Shown: in pieces, positions 24,778-35,761 of the stretch | How the letters are laid out: every line of letters starts with the position of its first letter | Position numbering within the stretch: position 1 is the first letter of the stretch | Source: Brachynemurus nebulosus | Lineage: Eukaryota; Arthropoda; Insecta; Neuroptera; Myrmeleontidae | DNA length: 64,000 nt | Assembly (NCBI GenBank): GCA_035578155.1 | Contig: JAPWDM010000005.1 | Span: 54,655,954 to 54,719,953 of the forward strand | Reading direction: 5' to 3' | Program-made: the position numbers and the translations under genes | The notes under the pieces: generated by a model | The model's database searches: none | Seen by the model: the letters and a program-made list of their open reading frames with translations, nothing else | Told to the model about the DNA's origin: nothing

Positions 24778-26035
24778 GTAACCTTTGACCCGGCACGTAA
24801 TATATTAAAAATTTGTTGTTGACATTTGACCCCACACGCGCTCGTACGTTTGGCATTGGAATTCCTAAGAGATGAGTCATCACCAGCATCCAAGTTAACT
24901 TAAGTTAACCCATTATGGGTCATCACAATTTGGTCAACAGAATTTGGCTTTGTGTTAACCCATTACCCATCAGCACTAACGTAGTTTTTGAATCCAAACC
25001 TAACGCATGTGCAGACTGAATTGTAGACCACAAATTGGTTTTTTGAGAGCTGGGGTACACTACCGCGTCAAAAATATGCGGTTACCCTGACCCAAAGGGT
25101 GGCCCCAAAACTGTTGACACCTAACTGTACTTAAAGTTTTGGTACACTGCCGTATTAAAAGTCTGGAGCCTCCCTGACTAAAAGGTGTCCGATCACTTTT
25201 TGAAGCGTACTGCGCTTATTTTGTGTACGTACAAACCTCGGTCTTTGATCCCAACATGCCCTTGCCTCAATTGCGTCATCTTAAACGAACAAAGAAGCCA
25301 TTTGACTCGGCCGTTAACGATAAATTTTGTCGGGGCACTGTATCAAGCGCTAGATTTTAAGCCCCAATCATGATTTTAAAACTAACTTCAAACTCCAAGG
25401 TCCAGATTTCTGACCGCTACTGTGCTACTGAAAATCGGGAGGTCGCTAACGATAAATTTTGTTGGGGCACTGTACGAAGCGTGAACATTGGTCAAGCCCC
25501 TGTACCAAGTGCTAGAATTTAAAACTAACTTCAGACTCCAGAGTCCAAATTTCTGATCGCTACTGTACTACCGAAAATCTGGTGTCAACTGTATTGCAAG
25601 AAATTTTTATATATAATTTATCTTGAAAAACTTATTAGTTCTTGGAATTTTATCAGCTTAAAATAAGTTTATTTTCGCTGAATGTTTATTTTAGAGACCT
25701 TGAAAGCAGACTGTAAAAACATACTTATTTTGAATTTGAAGAAGTGTGACCTAATTTAGTACTTCATGAATTTTAACATTTAACCCACAGCATTAGTAAT
25801 TTTTTAGTTAACTAGCAAAACTTAGAATTTTAACGAGTTACAAAAAATATTGCTTCATATGGTGTACAACATTTAAGAATTTGAGTATAACACCAAACAA
25901 TTTCTAGCATAATTCATAAATCAAACGAAAATTATCTGAAAAAATAATTCACTATTTAAGACACATCCTGTACATTATTCATACACCTGTATATTAAGAA
26001 TATTTATTTTAATGTAACATCATTTTAATTTTTGT
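24778..26035. repeat. Segmental duplication, copy A
   Basis: Aligns by eye with 27395-28253 continued at 37033-37305. Shared phrases include CCTTTGACCCGGCA, AAAATTTGTTGTTGACATTT, CACTAACGTAGTTTTTGAA, GGTACACTGCCGTA, TTAGTTAACTAGCAAAA-like and CATAATTCATAAATCAAACG. Copy A has an additional internal duplication of ~130 bp (25310-25440 and 25441-25570). It includes two diverged copies of the MITE-like motif of 63215-63407 (GTACACTACCGCGTCAAAAA). Confidence 0.78.
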
Positions 26036-26147
26036 TAGGAGGCTCATTTATAAATAATCTTATTATAACACACAGATCAATAAATTATAAAATCAACACA
26101 AAAAATTTATCTAGCTAGCAAAATCATATACTGTTTGTAAATACGTA

Positions 26148-26150
<3 letters not shown>

Positions 26151-26232
<82 letters not shown>
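26151..26232. repeat. (TA)n microsatellite
   Basis: An uninterrupted TA tract not obviously tied to an element end. Confidence 0.97.
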
Positions 26233-26234
<2 letters not shown>

Positions 26235-26349
26235 GTACACTATTTGGATTATTTATTAATATTTTAACAAGTATAAGACTTCAATTTTTTTTGGTTTTAA
26301 TTATTATAATTTAACGACGTTGTTTAATATAAAAATTACGAAAAACGAG

Positions 26350-26447
26350 TTTGCATGTGTTGTAAACGATGTATGATGCCATTTCCAAACTGTGTTTGTA
26401 ATTATGTAAACTGTCCCACATGTAAGAGCCGTTGCCATTGCAAATAA
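26350..26447 (+). CDS. Possible terminal exon of a cysteine-rich peptide
   Basis: After an AG acceptor (AAACGAG, ending 26349), two bases finish a codon and are followed by 31 codons and TAA. Ten of the 31 residues are Cys: it starts CMCCKRC and ends CKSRCHCK. The opening C-x-C-C-x2-C is the same spacing as the end of the exon at 10109-10225 (CNCCDKC), and the phase (1) is compatible with its donor. An in-frame stop 24 bp upstream of the acceptor rules out simple 5' extension. The acceptor has a poor pyrimidine tract. It may be exon 3 of that gene after a ~16-kb intron filled by transposons, the end of a paralogue, or chance. No function can be assigned. Confidence 0.4.
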
Positions 26448-26474
26448 TTTAGTAAAAAATCATCTGATTGCTAC

Positions 26475-26700
26475 CTAATAGGTATACACCAATTCCACGG
26501 TTGCTACACGAAACATTAGCATTTATTTATAACGCAATTACCAGCGATGTAATGAAGCATAATGTATATTTTGAGTAACAGTGGAATTGATAAATACCTA
26601 TTAATCAGCGGTATAGTTTAAGTTTTTGTTGAATACTCATTATACATTATGCCCCATTGCATCGCCGGCCATTGCCTTATAAATAAATGCTAATGTTTAC
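26475..26700. repeat. Interleaved inverted repeats (MITE-like)
   Basis: Two inverted pairs overlap rather than nest. AATAGGTAT..AATTCCAC (26478-26498) pairs with GTGGAATTG..ACCTATT (26581-26604). AACATTAGCATTTATTTATA (26512-26531) and the following 35 bases pair with TATAAATAAATGCTAATGTT (~26679-26698). Arms show ~80% complementarity in the inner part. The right arm is shared with 43154. Confidence 0.65.
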
Positions 26701-26890
26701 TTGATATTTTTCATCGGTTGTGGTGTATAAGAACTCATCATATGGCGGTGTTGATGCTTTAGAGTAACTCAGTTTGTAGCTGTATGGAAATAAGTACGTA
26801 AGTGGGATAAAACGAGCAACTCAAATGTGGTAGTTGTGGCGGTTATGTGGTGGTGGTGGCGTCGGCGTCGGCGGCGGCAGTAGTGGTAGG
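26640..26890 (+). repeat. Duplicated segment shared with 43154-43415
   Basis: ATTATGCCCCATTGCATCGC, AATGCTAATGTTTACTTGAT, GATGCTTTAGAGTAACTCAG and GTAGCTGTATGGAAATAAGT recur in the same order at 43160-43330. Both copies end in a GGT/GGC-rich trinucleotide tract (here ~26835-26890). Confidence 0.85.
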
Positions 26891-27394
26891 GGCGATGCTC
26901 CTAAAAATTTTTGGACGAAATATCTCAAAATTAGAATCTTGGAGCCTCAAAATGCTTGTTCTATCATCTCGATACGATCATTTTTCACGTAAATACAGCC
27001 CTTCAAAAATTACTAAAAAATTAAAATTTTTTTTTTGCTCCCTTAATTTTTTTTATAGTAGTTTATATTCTCTCCAAAGTGAGTGTTCACTTCAGAAAAT
27101 CTAAACATTTACTTTTTCCTCTATGGCAATTTTTCTACTAGGCTCAAATGTGCGATTATTAGTGCCGGCTGCCAGCGCTAATGACTAACCTTCTAATCGT
27201 AGCGTTTTCCTGAACACGTGTTTGAAAAACCAATGTGCGTTATAAACCCGTACATGTTTAGAGGACGGGGGACTTGAATTAGGCACGTGAGTAGAAAGGC
27301 TATGAGAGAGCTGGACCACCATGCTCTTCGAAACTATGGACACATCAGGACGCAAGGTACCCGATCAATTTGGAAACGAACTGTATGTCGATTG
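26891..27394. other. No gene recognised
   Basis: The open frame through the GGT/GGC tract (26847-27104) gives only Val/Ala repeats and then low-complexity residues. The 27130-27390 part is more GC-balanced than average but has no recognisable domain. Confidence 0.3.
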
Positions 27395-28253
27395 ACCTTT
27401 GACCCGGCATGTAAAGAGTACATGTATTAAAAATTTGTTGTTGACATTTGACTCCACATGTGCTCATACTGTTGGTCTTGAAATTCCTAACACAAAGAAA
27501 AAAAGATTAGCGACCACACAAGTAGTTAACCCATTGTGCGTCATCACAATTTGTTCATCATAATTTGGATTTTAGTGTTAACCCATTACTAACCAGTACT
27601 AACGTAGTTTTTGAACCCAAACCTAACGCCTGCGCAGACAGAATTTTAGGCCACAATTTTCTTTTTTTGTGAGCTGGGTTACACTACCGCGTCAAAAATG
27701 TGGAGCCACCCCTGGGCCCAAACTTTTAACACCGTACTGTACTTAAAATTTTGGTACACTGCCGTACCAAAAGTTTGGGCGCACCCTGACCAAAGGTGTC
27801 CGATTACTTTTTTAAGCGTACTGTACTGGCCTTTGACCCCAACACGCGCTTGCCTTAATTTCGTCATCTTAAACGAAATCTTGATCCAGCACGCTAATAA
27901 TAAATTTTGTCGAGGCACTGTACTGAGCGCTGGAGACTAGTTAAAATTTTAAAACTAACTCCGGACTCCGAGTCCAGATTTCAGACCGCTACTGTACATT
28001 GGCTGAAAATCAGGTGTTTACTCTACCTCACGGGAATTTTTTGTATATGTATTTAACCTTGCAAAATCTTGTTATTTTCAGGAATTTTTATCAGTTCAAA
28101 CATAAACAAACAACCAATAATTAAATGTTTATTTTAGCTGAATTATGATCATATGACTCCTATAAGATTTTTTTGGTATAAGAAAGATAACGTCATGGAA
28201 TATTAATGAGTAAAAAAATTGTTTAGTAAAAAATAAATATCATCCCATTATAG
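27395..28253. repeat. Segmental duplication, copy B, left part
   Basis: Homologous to 24778-25725, diverged by roughly 15-20% by eye. Its continuation is displaced to 37033-37305 by the 8.76-kb nested insertion. Confidence 0.78.
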
Positions 28254-29281
28254 GCCTCAAGTAGGGATTGTAATACCGGTAAACAGGTAAATCGGTTTAC
28301 CGGTAAATTACTAAAAATGCCTTAAAATTTTTACCGGTAAATCGCTGATTTTTTACCGGTAATTCGATAAATTCAAAATAATATATTTGGAAATTTTTAT
28401 AAGTTCATCATATTTCATAGAAGAATGATCAACTTTATTGAACATAAATGTACGTAATCAAATTACCCTTTACTGTGTATCCATAATAAACTATTCTATG
28501 ATACAATAAAATCGCACAATGCAACGGTTAATTTTAAAATGCATAGATATACAATAAAACGTCCTTTTTGTATTTACCTACATATTATTTAAATCAGCTG
28601 TACTTTTTCCAAAATAATTAAACATTACGTTAAATGATTACATTGTAAGAAGCGGTAAGTAAATTTTTATTACAGGTAGGTATATATTATTGATTCATAT
28701 TTTATGATTATTTAACAAAATTTAAAATTATTTTTTCAATAAGCAATAAGAATGGGCGGTATACTTCTATAAAGGAAGCTGTAGATACTGTAGATTCTGC
28801 AGATACTAATACTGATGAATAGCTGTAGATTTTTTTTTGTAATTTTTTTTTGTCCATTTTTATGTCTTCGAAGATGACGTATTAACATGGTTGTGTGACT
28901 GAATAATTATTGAGTTGTACATCTATATTGAATAAACGCAAGAGGGCTGTAGAGTTAACAACTATAGAATTAACAAAAAATCATAAATTAACACTTTCAC
29001 TGAGATGACATTACTTAGTGAGTGTCAAAAACACGCATTTGACGAATTTTTGTTTTTTTCAATATTTTTTTTTTTTTTTACATAATTTTTATTTTATTTT
29101 GTATAGGTACTGTATATAATGACCTTAATAAAATAATTTTACGTTTTATTTTTTTTTAGCGAATTTCGAAAACTCGAAATTCAGCTATTACAGTAGGTGT
29201 CATGACACAATCTGAGTCTGGGACTATGGCAGAAATATGTTTTGAGGTCCCTAGAATACGAAAATGATATTCACTAAAATT

Positions 29282-29448
<167 letters not shown>

Positions 29449-30057
29449 GTGTTCCCACGATAACTCTCGAACGAAACGTCTAACGCTTATGAAATTTTGT
29501 GTGCCGACTGGATTCTGAATTGGCTTGGCTAAGTTCGTTAGCCAGACACGTCGGGTGCCCAGAAGTAGGTTTTCTGGCCATTTTTTATCATTCGATCCTA
29601 TCATAAAACAGTTCCATTTTTACATCGTTGAAAAGGAAAAAAAAAATTATGAAGAAATTATTCTTATAATTTTCTTTCTATGTTAAGTAGCTTTCGAGAA
29701 AATCGTCATTTTCACTATTGCCTTATTTTGCTTTCTTTGTCATTGTAATAAGTAATTTATATTTCTATCTCAGTTGCTTATAACATATACAAAAATTTCA
29801 TTTTTTTTTTTACGTAAAACAAACGGTAGTTATTCAAAATCTATATATTATAAATACCATATCTCTGTCTCATTTTTTTAAAATTAAAATTAACCAGATA
29901 TTTTAAGCATGTGTAATGAAGATTTTTTTAATTTTTTTATTGAACTTTAAATGAACAATATAATGAAGGTAATGCCATGATATAAAATTATTAAATATTA
30001 TAGAAAGATAACATAATAATATTGTTTATATGCCAGGAAAAAAATTTTAAAGAACTA

Positions 30058-30663
30058 GATCGATTTTGAAACTTTTTTCACTGTCAAAGATCTAAGCTAT
30101 TTTAGATATTTTAGACAGATATAGATTACGTAATGTAAGGTCCGCGAGGGTCCATGGGACCCAAAAGTGTTAAAAATAAACTAACCGACCGATTTTGAAA
30201 ATTTTTTCACTGTTAGAGAGCTAAACTATTTTAGAAAGATATAGATTACCTCATGCAAGGTCCGCTAAGGTCCATTGGATCTAGAAGTGCCAAAAAAAAA
30301 TAAGCGACCGATTTTGAAAATTTTTTCACTGTCAAAGAGCCAAGCTATTTATAAGAATACGTAATGTAAGGTCCGCCAAGGTCCATGAGACCTAAAAATG
30401 TCAACAATAAACTAACCGACCGATTTTGAAAATTTTTTCACTGTTAGAGAGCTAAACTATTTTAGATAGATATAGATTACCTTATGTAAGGTCCGCTAGG
30501 GTCCATTGGATCTAAAAGTGTCAAAATACAAACACCGCCTGATTTTGAAAATTTTTTCACTATTACAGAGGTAAACTATTTTAGATGGATTTAGCTTATA
30601 TGTGGTATGATGTCGGCCAGAGTCCTGGGAGCTTTTAAGCGCCAAAAATAAACTAATCGACCG
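30058..30663 (+). repeat. 120-bp tandem array, left half
   Basis: Five units of the satellite described at 560-1965. The four-unit block at ~30185-30660 recurs in the same order at ~35760-36245. This is a ~480-bp higher-order repeat interrupted between its two copies by the 30664-35755 insertion. Confidence 0.9.
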
Positions 30664-30752
30664 AGTAGTAGTTTTTGGCCGGTTCTGAGCCCTCCTCCCT
30701 CCTCCCGATTTTTTAACGATCGTGGGAGAAGATAGGTAAGCTATGTCGTCTA

Positions 30753-30940
30753 GATGGCGTTGCTGGTCTGAACCACTGTGAACTCTGTACCTTGATTCAA
30801 AATTCCATGAAAAGACGGCGTTGGTAGTCGGAACCACCGCGAATTCTGTACCCTGATTCAAAATTCCATAAAACGATGGCGCTGCTAGTCTGAACCACTG
30901 CGAACTGTGTATCGTGATTCATAATTTTATCATATTTTCA
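30753..30940. repeat. Three 61-bp subrepeats in the left arm
   Basis: GATGGCGTTGCTGGTCTGAA, GACGGCGTTGGTAGTCGGAA and GATGGCGCTGCTAGTCTGAA start at 30753, 30814 and 30875; each is followed by CCAC.GYGAACTCTGTACC.TGATTCA. The inverted counterpart is 35495-35666. Confidence 0.85.
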
Positions 30941-31264
30941 TCTGAAAACAGGTTTAAAGTTGTATAAATTGTTAGCTGACGTCATTAGAAGATTTCTGTC
31001 TAATATGCAAAAATGAATTTTATCGTATGATTTCATATTTTTATCTGAAAATGGGTTTATACAGGTTTTTCTTTAAATAAAAACACATATTTTTTTGTTT
31101 TTTATTTTACTAAATTTATTTTAAAAGAAATATTTTACAATAAAAATGTTTAAATGTTATTATGATAATATTTGTATATGGATATGACATTTTCCATGGC
31201 GCATCCTGAATGATGGTCGCATCGAGGACTAATGTATGCTGATGTTACGATTACCTCGATTTTT

Positions 31265-32622
31265 TTGTTGATACTCATTTCTAAACCATGTTTTACATTC
31301 TAATTGTTTATAGCAGATTAAACAGTTTTGGTGTTTAATAAAAAATTTAAAAAATCGATTCTTTGTTGATACCCGTCTCTAAACCATGTTTTACATTTCT
31401 AATTGATTATAGCAGATTAAACAGTTTTGGTGTTTAATAAAAAATTTAAAAAATCGATTCTTTGTTGATACCCATCCCTAAACCATGTTTTACATTCTAA
31501 TTGTTTATAGCAGATTAAACAGTTTTGGTGTTTAATAAAAAATTTAAAAAATCGATTCTTTGTTGATACCCATCCCTAAACCATGATTTTCTTTCTAATT
31601 GTTTATAGCAGATTAGACAGTTTTGGTGTTTAATAAAAAATTTAAAAAATCGATTCTTTGTTGATACCCATCTCTAAACCATGTTTTACATTCTAATTAA
31701 TTATAGCAGATTAAACAGTTTTGGTGTTTAATAAAAAATTTAAAAAATCGATTCTCTGTTGATACCCGTCTCTAAACCATGTTTTACATTTCTAATTGAT
31801 TATAGCAGATTAAACAGTTTTGGTGTTTAATAAAAAATTTAAAAAATCGATTCTTTGTTGATACCCATCCCTAAACCATGTTTTACATTCTAATTGTTTA
31901 TAGCAGATTAAACAGTTTTGGTGTTTAATAAAAAATTTAAAAAATCGATTCTTTGTTGATACCCATCCCTAAACCATGTTTTACTTTCTAATTGTTTATA
32001 GCAGATTAGACAGTTTTGGTGTTTAATAAAAAATTTAAAAAATCGATTCTTTGTTGATACCTATCTCTAAACCATGTTTTACATTCTAATTAATTATAGC
32101 AGATTAAACAGTTTTGGTGTTTAATAAAAAATTTAAAAAATCGATTCTCTGTTGATACCCGTCTCTAAACCATGTTTTACATTTCTAATTGATTATAGCA
32201 GATTAAACAGTTTTGGTGTTTAATAAAAAAATTTAAAAAATCGATTCTTTGTTGATACCCATCTCTAAACCATGTTTTACATTCTAATTGATTATAGCAG
32301 ATTAAACAGTTTTGGTGTTTAATAAAAAATTTAGAAAATCGATTCTTTGTTGCTACCCGTCTCTAAACCATGTTTTACATTTCTAATTGATTATAGCAGA
32401 TTAAACAGTTTTGGTGTTTAATAAAAATTTTAAAAAATCGATTCTTCGTTGATACCCGTCTCTAAACCATGGTTTACATTTCTAATTGATTATAGCAGAT
32501 TAAACAGTTTTGGTGTTTAATAAAAAAATTTAAAAAATCGATTCTTTGTTGATACCCGTCTCTAAACCATGTTTTACATTTCTAATTGATTATAGCAGAT
32601 TAAACAGTTTTGGTGATGCTTA
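31265..32622. repeat. 98-bp tandem array, left arm, ~14 units
   Basis: The unit contains AAACCATGTTTTACATTCTA, TATAGCAGATTAAACAGTTT and TGGTGTTTAATAAAAAATTT, then AAAATCGATTCTTTGTTGAT. Diagnostic changes (CATTTCTAATTGATT, CATCCC, AGATTAGACAG, ATTAATTATAG plus CTCTGTTG) recur every four units. A ~392-bp higher-order repeat is therefore present twice (31361-31752, 31753-32144). The last unit stops in TTTTGGTGATGC. Confidence 0.93.
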
Positions 32623-32624
32623 CA

Positions 32625-32965
32625 CATCACATATTACACCAAAAATACACCAAATGACACCAAAAATATATCCAATTACACCAAAAAAATTACACAAAAT
32701 GAGTCACTCCCAAAAAGAGTCACTCTCAAAAAGAGTCACTCCCAAAAAGAGTCACTCCAGAAAAAGTCACTCCCAAAAAGAGTCACTCCCAAAATGAGTC
32801 ATCCCCAAAAAGAGTCACTCCCAAAAAGAGTCACTCCCAAAAAGAGTCACTCCCAAAAAGAGTCACTCTCAAAAAGAGTCACTCCCAAAAAGAGTCACTC
32901 CCGAAACGAGTCACTCCCAAAAAGAGTCACTCCCAAAAAGAGTCACTCCCAAATTGAGACACTCT
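32625..32965. repeat. Minisatellites: ACACCAAA-type then 16-bp GAGTCACTCCCAAAAA
   Basis: After several TTACACCAAAAAT words (32634-32697), about 16 copies of GAGTCACTCCCAAAAA run to 32965. Because 16 is not a multiple of 3, any open frame reads through all three phases and gives a 16-residue period (KESLPKRVTPKKSHSQ). Both strand-forward frames stay open for 60-80 codons. This explains the open stretches at 32546-32988 without a gene. Confidence 0.92.
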
Positions 32966-33161
32966 TTGGTATTATAGATAAAATGTAGAATGAATATATA
33001 AGATTATAGATTAAGATTTAAGCTTTTAGTTTTAACGGTGCGGCGTTTAGTAAAAACAGTAAACTAATATTGATTTTGATGCAGTTTTCATATTTGATAT
33101 TAATATTTTGATTGGTCAAACCATTTTCACCCTATTTCAAATTTCACCCCCCCAATTTTAT

Positions 33162-33204
33162 CTATTAGAGGGGCCTTGTAATTTTATCAAGGCCCCTCTA
33201 ATAG
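33162..33204. other. Perfect 17-bp hairpin at the element centre
   Basis: CTATTAGAGGGGCCTTG and its inverse CAAGGCCCCTCTAATAG are separated by a 9-base AT loop. It lies ~25 bp from the geometric midpoint (33209) of the 30664-35755 element, in otherwise very AT-rich DNA. A factor-independent terminator is not relevant in a eukaryote. Confidence 0.85.
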
Positions 33205-34320
33205 GTCCGACCCTGGATTTGAGTAGTTTACGTGAAATATTTATAATTTGCTTTTTAAAATATGACTAAATAATTTAAATTTTATTTACGGATTTTTTTT
33301 CTGGTACATACTGTACATTTTAAAAATTATAATAATTTTACTTCTAATATCGCTTTAAAAAGAAAAATTATATTTTAAAAAAAATTTCTAATATGAAATT
33401 ACACTTTTAAAATACAAGAAAACTATTAAAAAAGAAAAATTTCCTACTGTTAATATTGTTTAAAACAATTTTATGAACAAAATGAAAATTATATTTTTCA
33501 AAGTTGTTGAACCAAAATTATTTAAGCCAGATTAAAGAAAATTTTTCGTTTTAATATGTAAAATAGCTAATTAAATTTTTATAAAAACACTGTACGCTAT
33601 TGGATACTATACCCAATATATTACATTACTTCATATCAACCCAAGTATCTGAGAACATTAAGCGAGTATATTGTATATGATTAGCGCGTTATAAATACCT
33701 ATAGTACATTTTAAAATGTTAAAAAACATGAAATTTTTCTTTTTAGTATTCATAAAGTAATTATAATTAGTTTAAAGAGTCTCAAAAATTTCAAGTAAAT
33801 GTTTTCGACTTACCCGATATTTGCAAAAATCACAAAAAATTCACAAACAGATACACAAATACACACAGATACACACAAATACACAACAGTTAATTAACTA
33901 CTCGATTAACTTACAACGAACAATTAAAAATAGAGAAATAACTTAAAATTCATTAATTTAAAACTAAATATTAATGACTAAAATATAACGCTTTAAGCAA
34001 AACTCACAAAGTCGCAAAACGTAAAAACTTATACGCGATTATTCAAGCTATTTTTTACAAGCTTTTTCAATTGGTATAAAAATTACCAGTCGAATCTTAT
34101 ATTTGTATGTATAATGTATGTACATTTATGGGATGCGATACTTCAGACATACAATAACGTGAAATATGCATATCAGCGAATTCCTAATATGTTTTATACC
34201 TTTGTGTTCGTTAAAAGATATATAAAATATACATACCTAGTTCAGAAATTATTTTTATAAAATATGAAGTTTTGAAATTATTATGAAAAAATTTAACTTT
34301 TTCATTTTGGGAAATATTAA
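33205..34320. other. Centre of the inverted-repeat element, no gene recognised
   Basis: AT-rich DNA with a CACAAATACACA-type low-complexity patch (~33840-33890). No polymerase, integrase or structural frame. Confidence 0.4.
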
Positions 34321-34329
34321 CCACTAATC

Positions 34330-35150
34330 AATCTTGATTTAGAGATGAGTATGAACAAAGAATCGATTTTTTAAATTTTTTATTAAACACCAAAACTGTT
34401 TAATCTGCTATAATCAATTAGAAATGTAAAACATGGTTTAGAGACGGGTATCAACAAAGAATCGATTTTTTAAATTTTTTTATTAAACACCAAAACTGTT
34501 TAATCTGCTATAATCAATTAGAAATGTAAAACATGGTTTAGAGACGGGTATCAACGAAGAATCGATTTTTTAAAATTTTTATTAAACACCAAACTGTTTA
34601 ATCTGCTATAATCAATTAGAATGTAAAACATGGTTTAGAGATGGGTATCAACAAAGAATCGGTTTTTTAAATTTTTTATTAAACACCAAAATTGTTTAAT
34701 TTGCTATAATCAATTAGAATGTAAAACATGGTTTAGGGATGGGTATCAGCAAAGAATCGATTTTTTAAATTTTTTATTAAACACCAAAACTGTTTAATCT
34801 GCTATAACCAATTAGATTGTAAAACATGGTTTAGAGACGGGTATCAACAAAGAATCGATTTTTTAAATTTTTTATTAAACACCAAAACTGTTTAATCTGC
34901 TATAAACAATAAGAATGTAAAACATGGTTTAGGGATGGTTATCAACAAAGAATCGATTTTTTAAATTTTTTATTAAACGCCAAAACTGTTTAATCTGCTA
35001 TAATCAATTAGAAATGTAAAACATGGTTTAGAGACGGGTATCAACAAAGATTCGACTTTTTAAATTTTTTTTAAACACCAAAATTGTTTAATTTGCTATA
35101 ATCAATTAGAATGTAAAATATGGTTTAGAGATGAGTATCAACAAAAAAAT
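34330..35150. repeat. 98-bp tandem array, right arm, inverted, ~8 units
   Basis: The same unit as 31265-32622 on the opposite strand (ATCGATTTTTTAAATTTTTT, CACCAAAACTGTTTAATCTG). Six units fewer than the left arm, so the arms have diverged in copy number. Units here differ from those on the left (e.g. ATAACCAATTAGATTG). Confidence 0.93.
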
Positions 35151-35761
35151 CGAGGTAATCATAACATCAACATACATTAGTCCTCGATGCGACCATCATT
35201 CCGGAGCAACTTGCGCCATGGAAAATGTCATATCCATATACAAATATTATCGTAATAACATTTAAACATTTTTATTGTAAAATATTTCTTTTAAAATAAA
35301 TTTATTAAAATAAAAAAAAACAAACAAAATGTGTGTTTTTATTTAAAGAAAAACCTGAATAAACCCATTTTCAGATAAAGATATGAAATCATACGATAAA
35401 ATTCATTTTTGCATATTAGACAGAAATCTTCTAATGACGTCAGCTGACAATTTATACAACTTTAAACCTGTTTTCAGATGAAAATATGATAAAATTATGA
35501 ATCACGATACACAGTTCGCAGTGGTTTAGACTAGCAGCGCCATCTTTTTATGGAATTTTGAATCAGGGTACAGAATTCGCGGTGGTTCCGACTAGCCTCG
35601 CCATCTTTTCATGGAATTTTGAATCAAGGTACAGAGTTCACAGTGGTTCAGACCAGCAATGCCATCTAGACGACATAGCTTACCTATCTTCTCCCACGAT
35701 CGTTAAAAAATCGGGAGGAGGGAGGAGGGCTCAGAACCGGCCAAAAACTACTACTCGACCG

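Larger units (their letters stand above)
30664..35755. mobile_element. Long inverted-repeat element, Polinton/Maverick-like non-autonomous derivative
   Basis: The left end AGTAGTAGTTTTTGGCCGGT is exactly inverted at the right end (ACCGGCCAAAAACTACTACT). CGACCG flanks both sides (30658-30663 and 35756-35761). AG...CT termini with a 6-bp target duplication and arms of 1.4-2 kb are features of Polinton/Maverick elements. In each arm, from the outside: a G/C-rich block, three 61-bp subrepeats, a unique stretch (GACGTCA, TATGCAAAAATGAAT) and a 98-bp tandem array. The 1.7-kb centre has a 16-bp minisatellite and a hairpin, and no polymerase, integrase or capsid frame. Alternative: a generic fold-back element. 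Because the target is a tandem array, the flanking identity needs caution. Confidence 0.7.

Noticed and set aside
26847..27104. Frame starting with Val/Ala repeats
   Set aside because: Product of the GGT/GGC trinucleotide tract; the remainder is low complexity.
30496..30861. Frame in the left arm (minus) and its twin at 35558-35794 (plus) with a shared start (MNQGTEFAVVPT)
   Set aside because: The twin is simply the inverted copy of the arm; the frame runs through 61-bp subrepeats and into the flanking satellite, so it does not look selected.
31265..32622. Regular ~98-bp repeats as a CRISPR array
   Set aside because: Units are contiguous without unique spacers, in a eukaryotic inverted-repeat element.
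32546..32988. Two overlapping forward frames rich in Ser-His-Lys
   Set aside because: Entirely explained by the 16-bp minisatellite being stop-free in all three phases; no promoter, splice or conserved context.
33162..33204. Hairpin as a bacterial intrinsic terminator
   Set aside because: The window is eukaryotic, and the hairpin is followed by no T-run.
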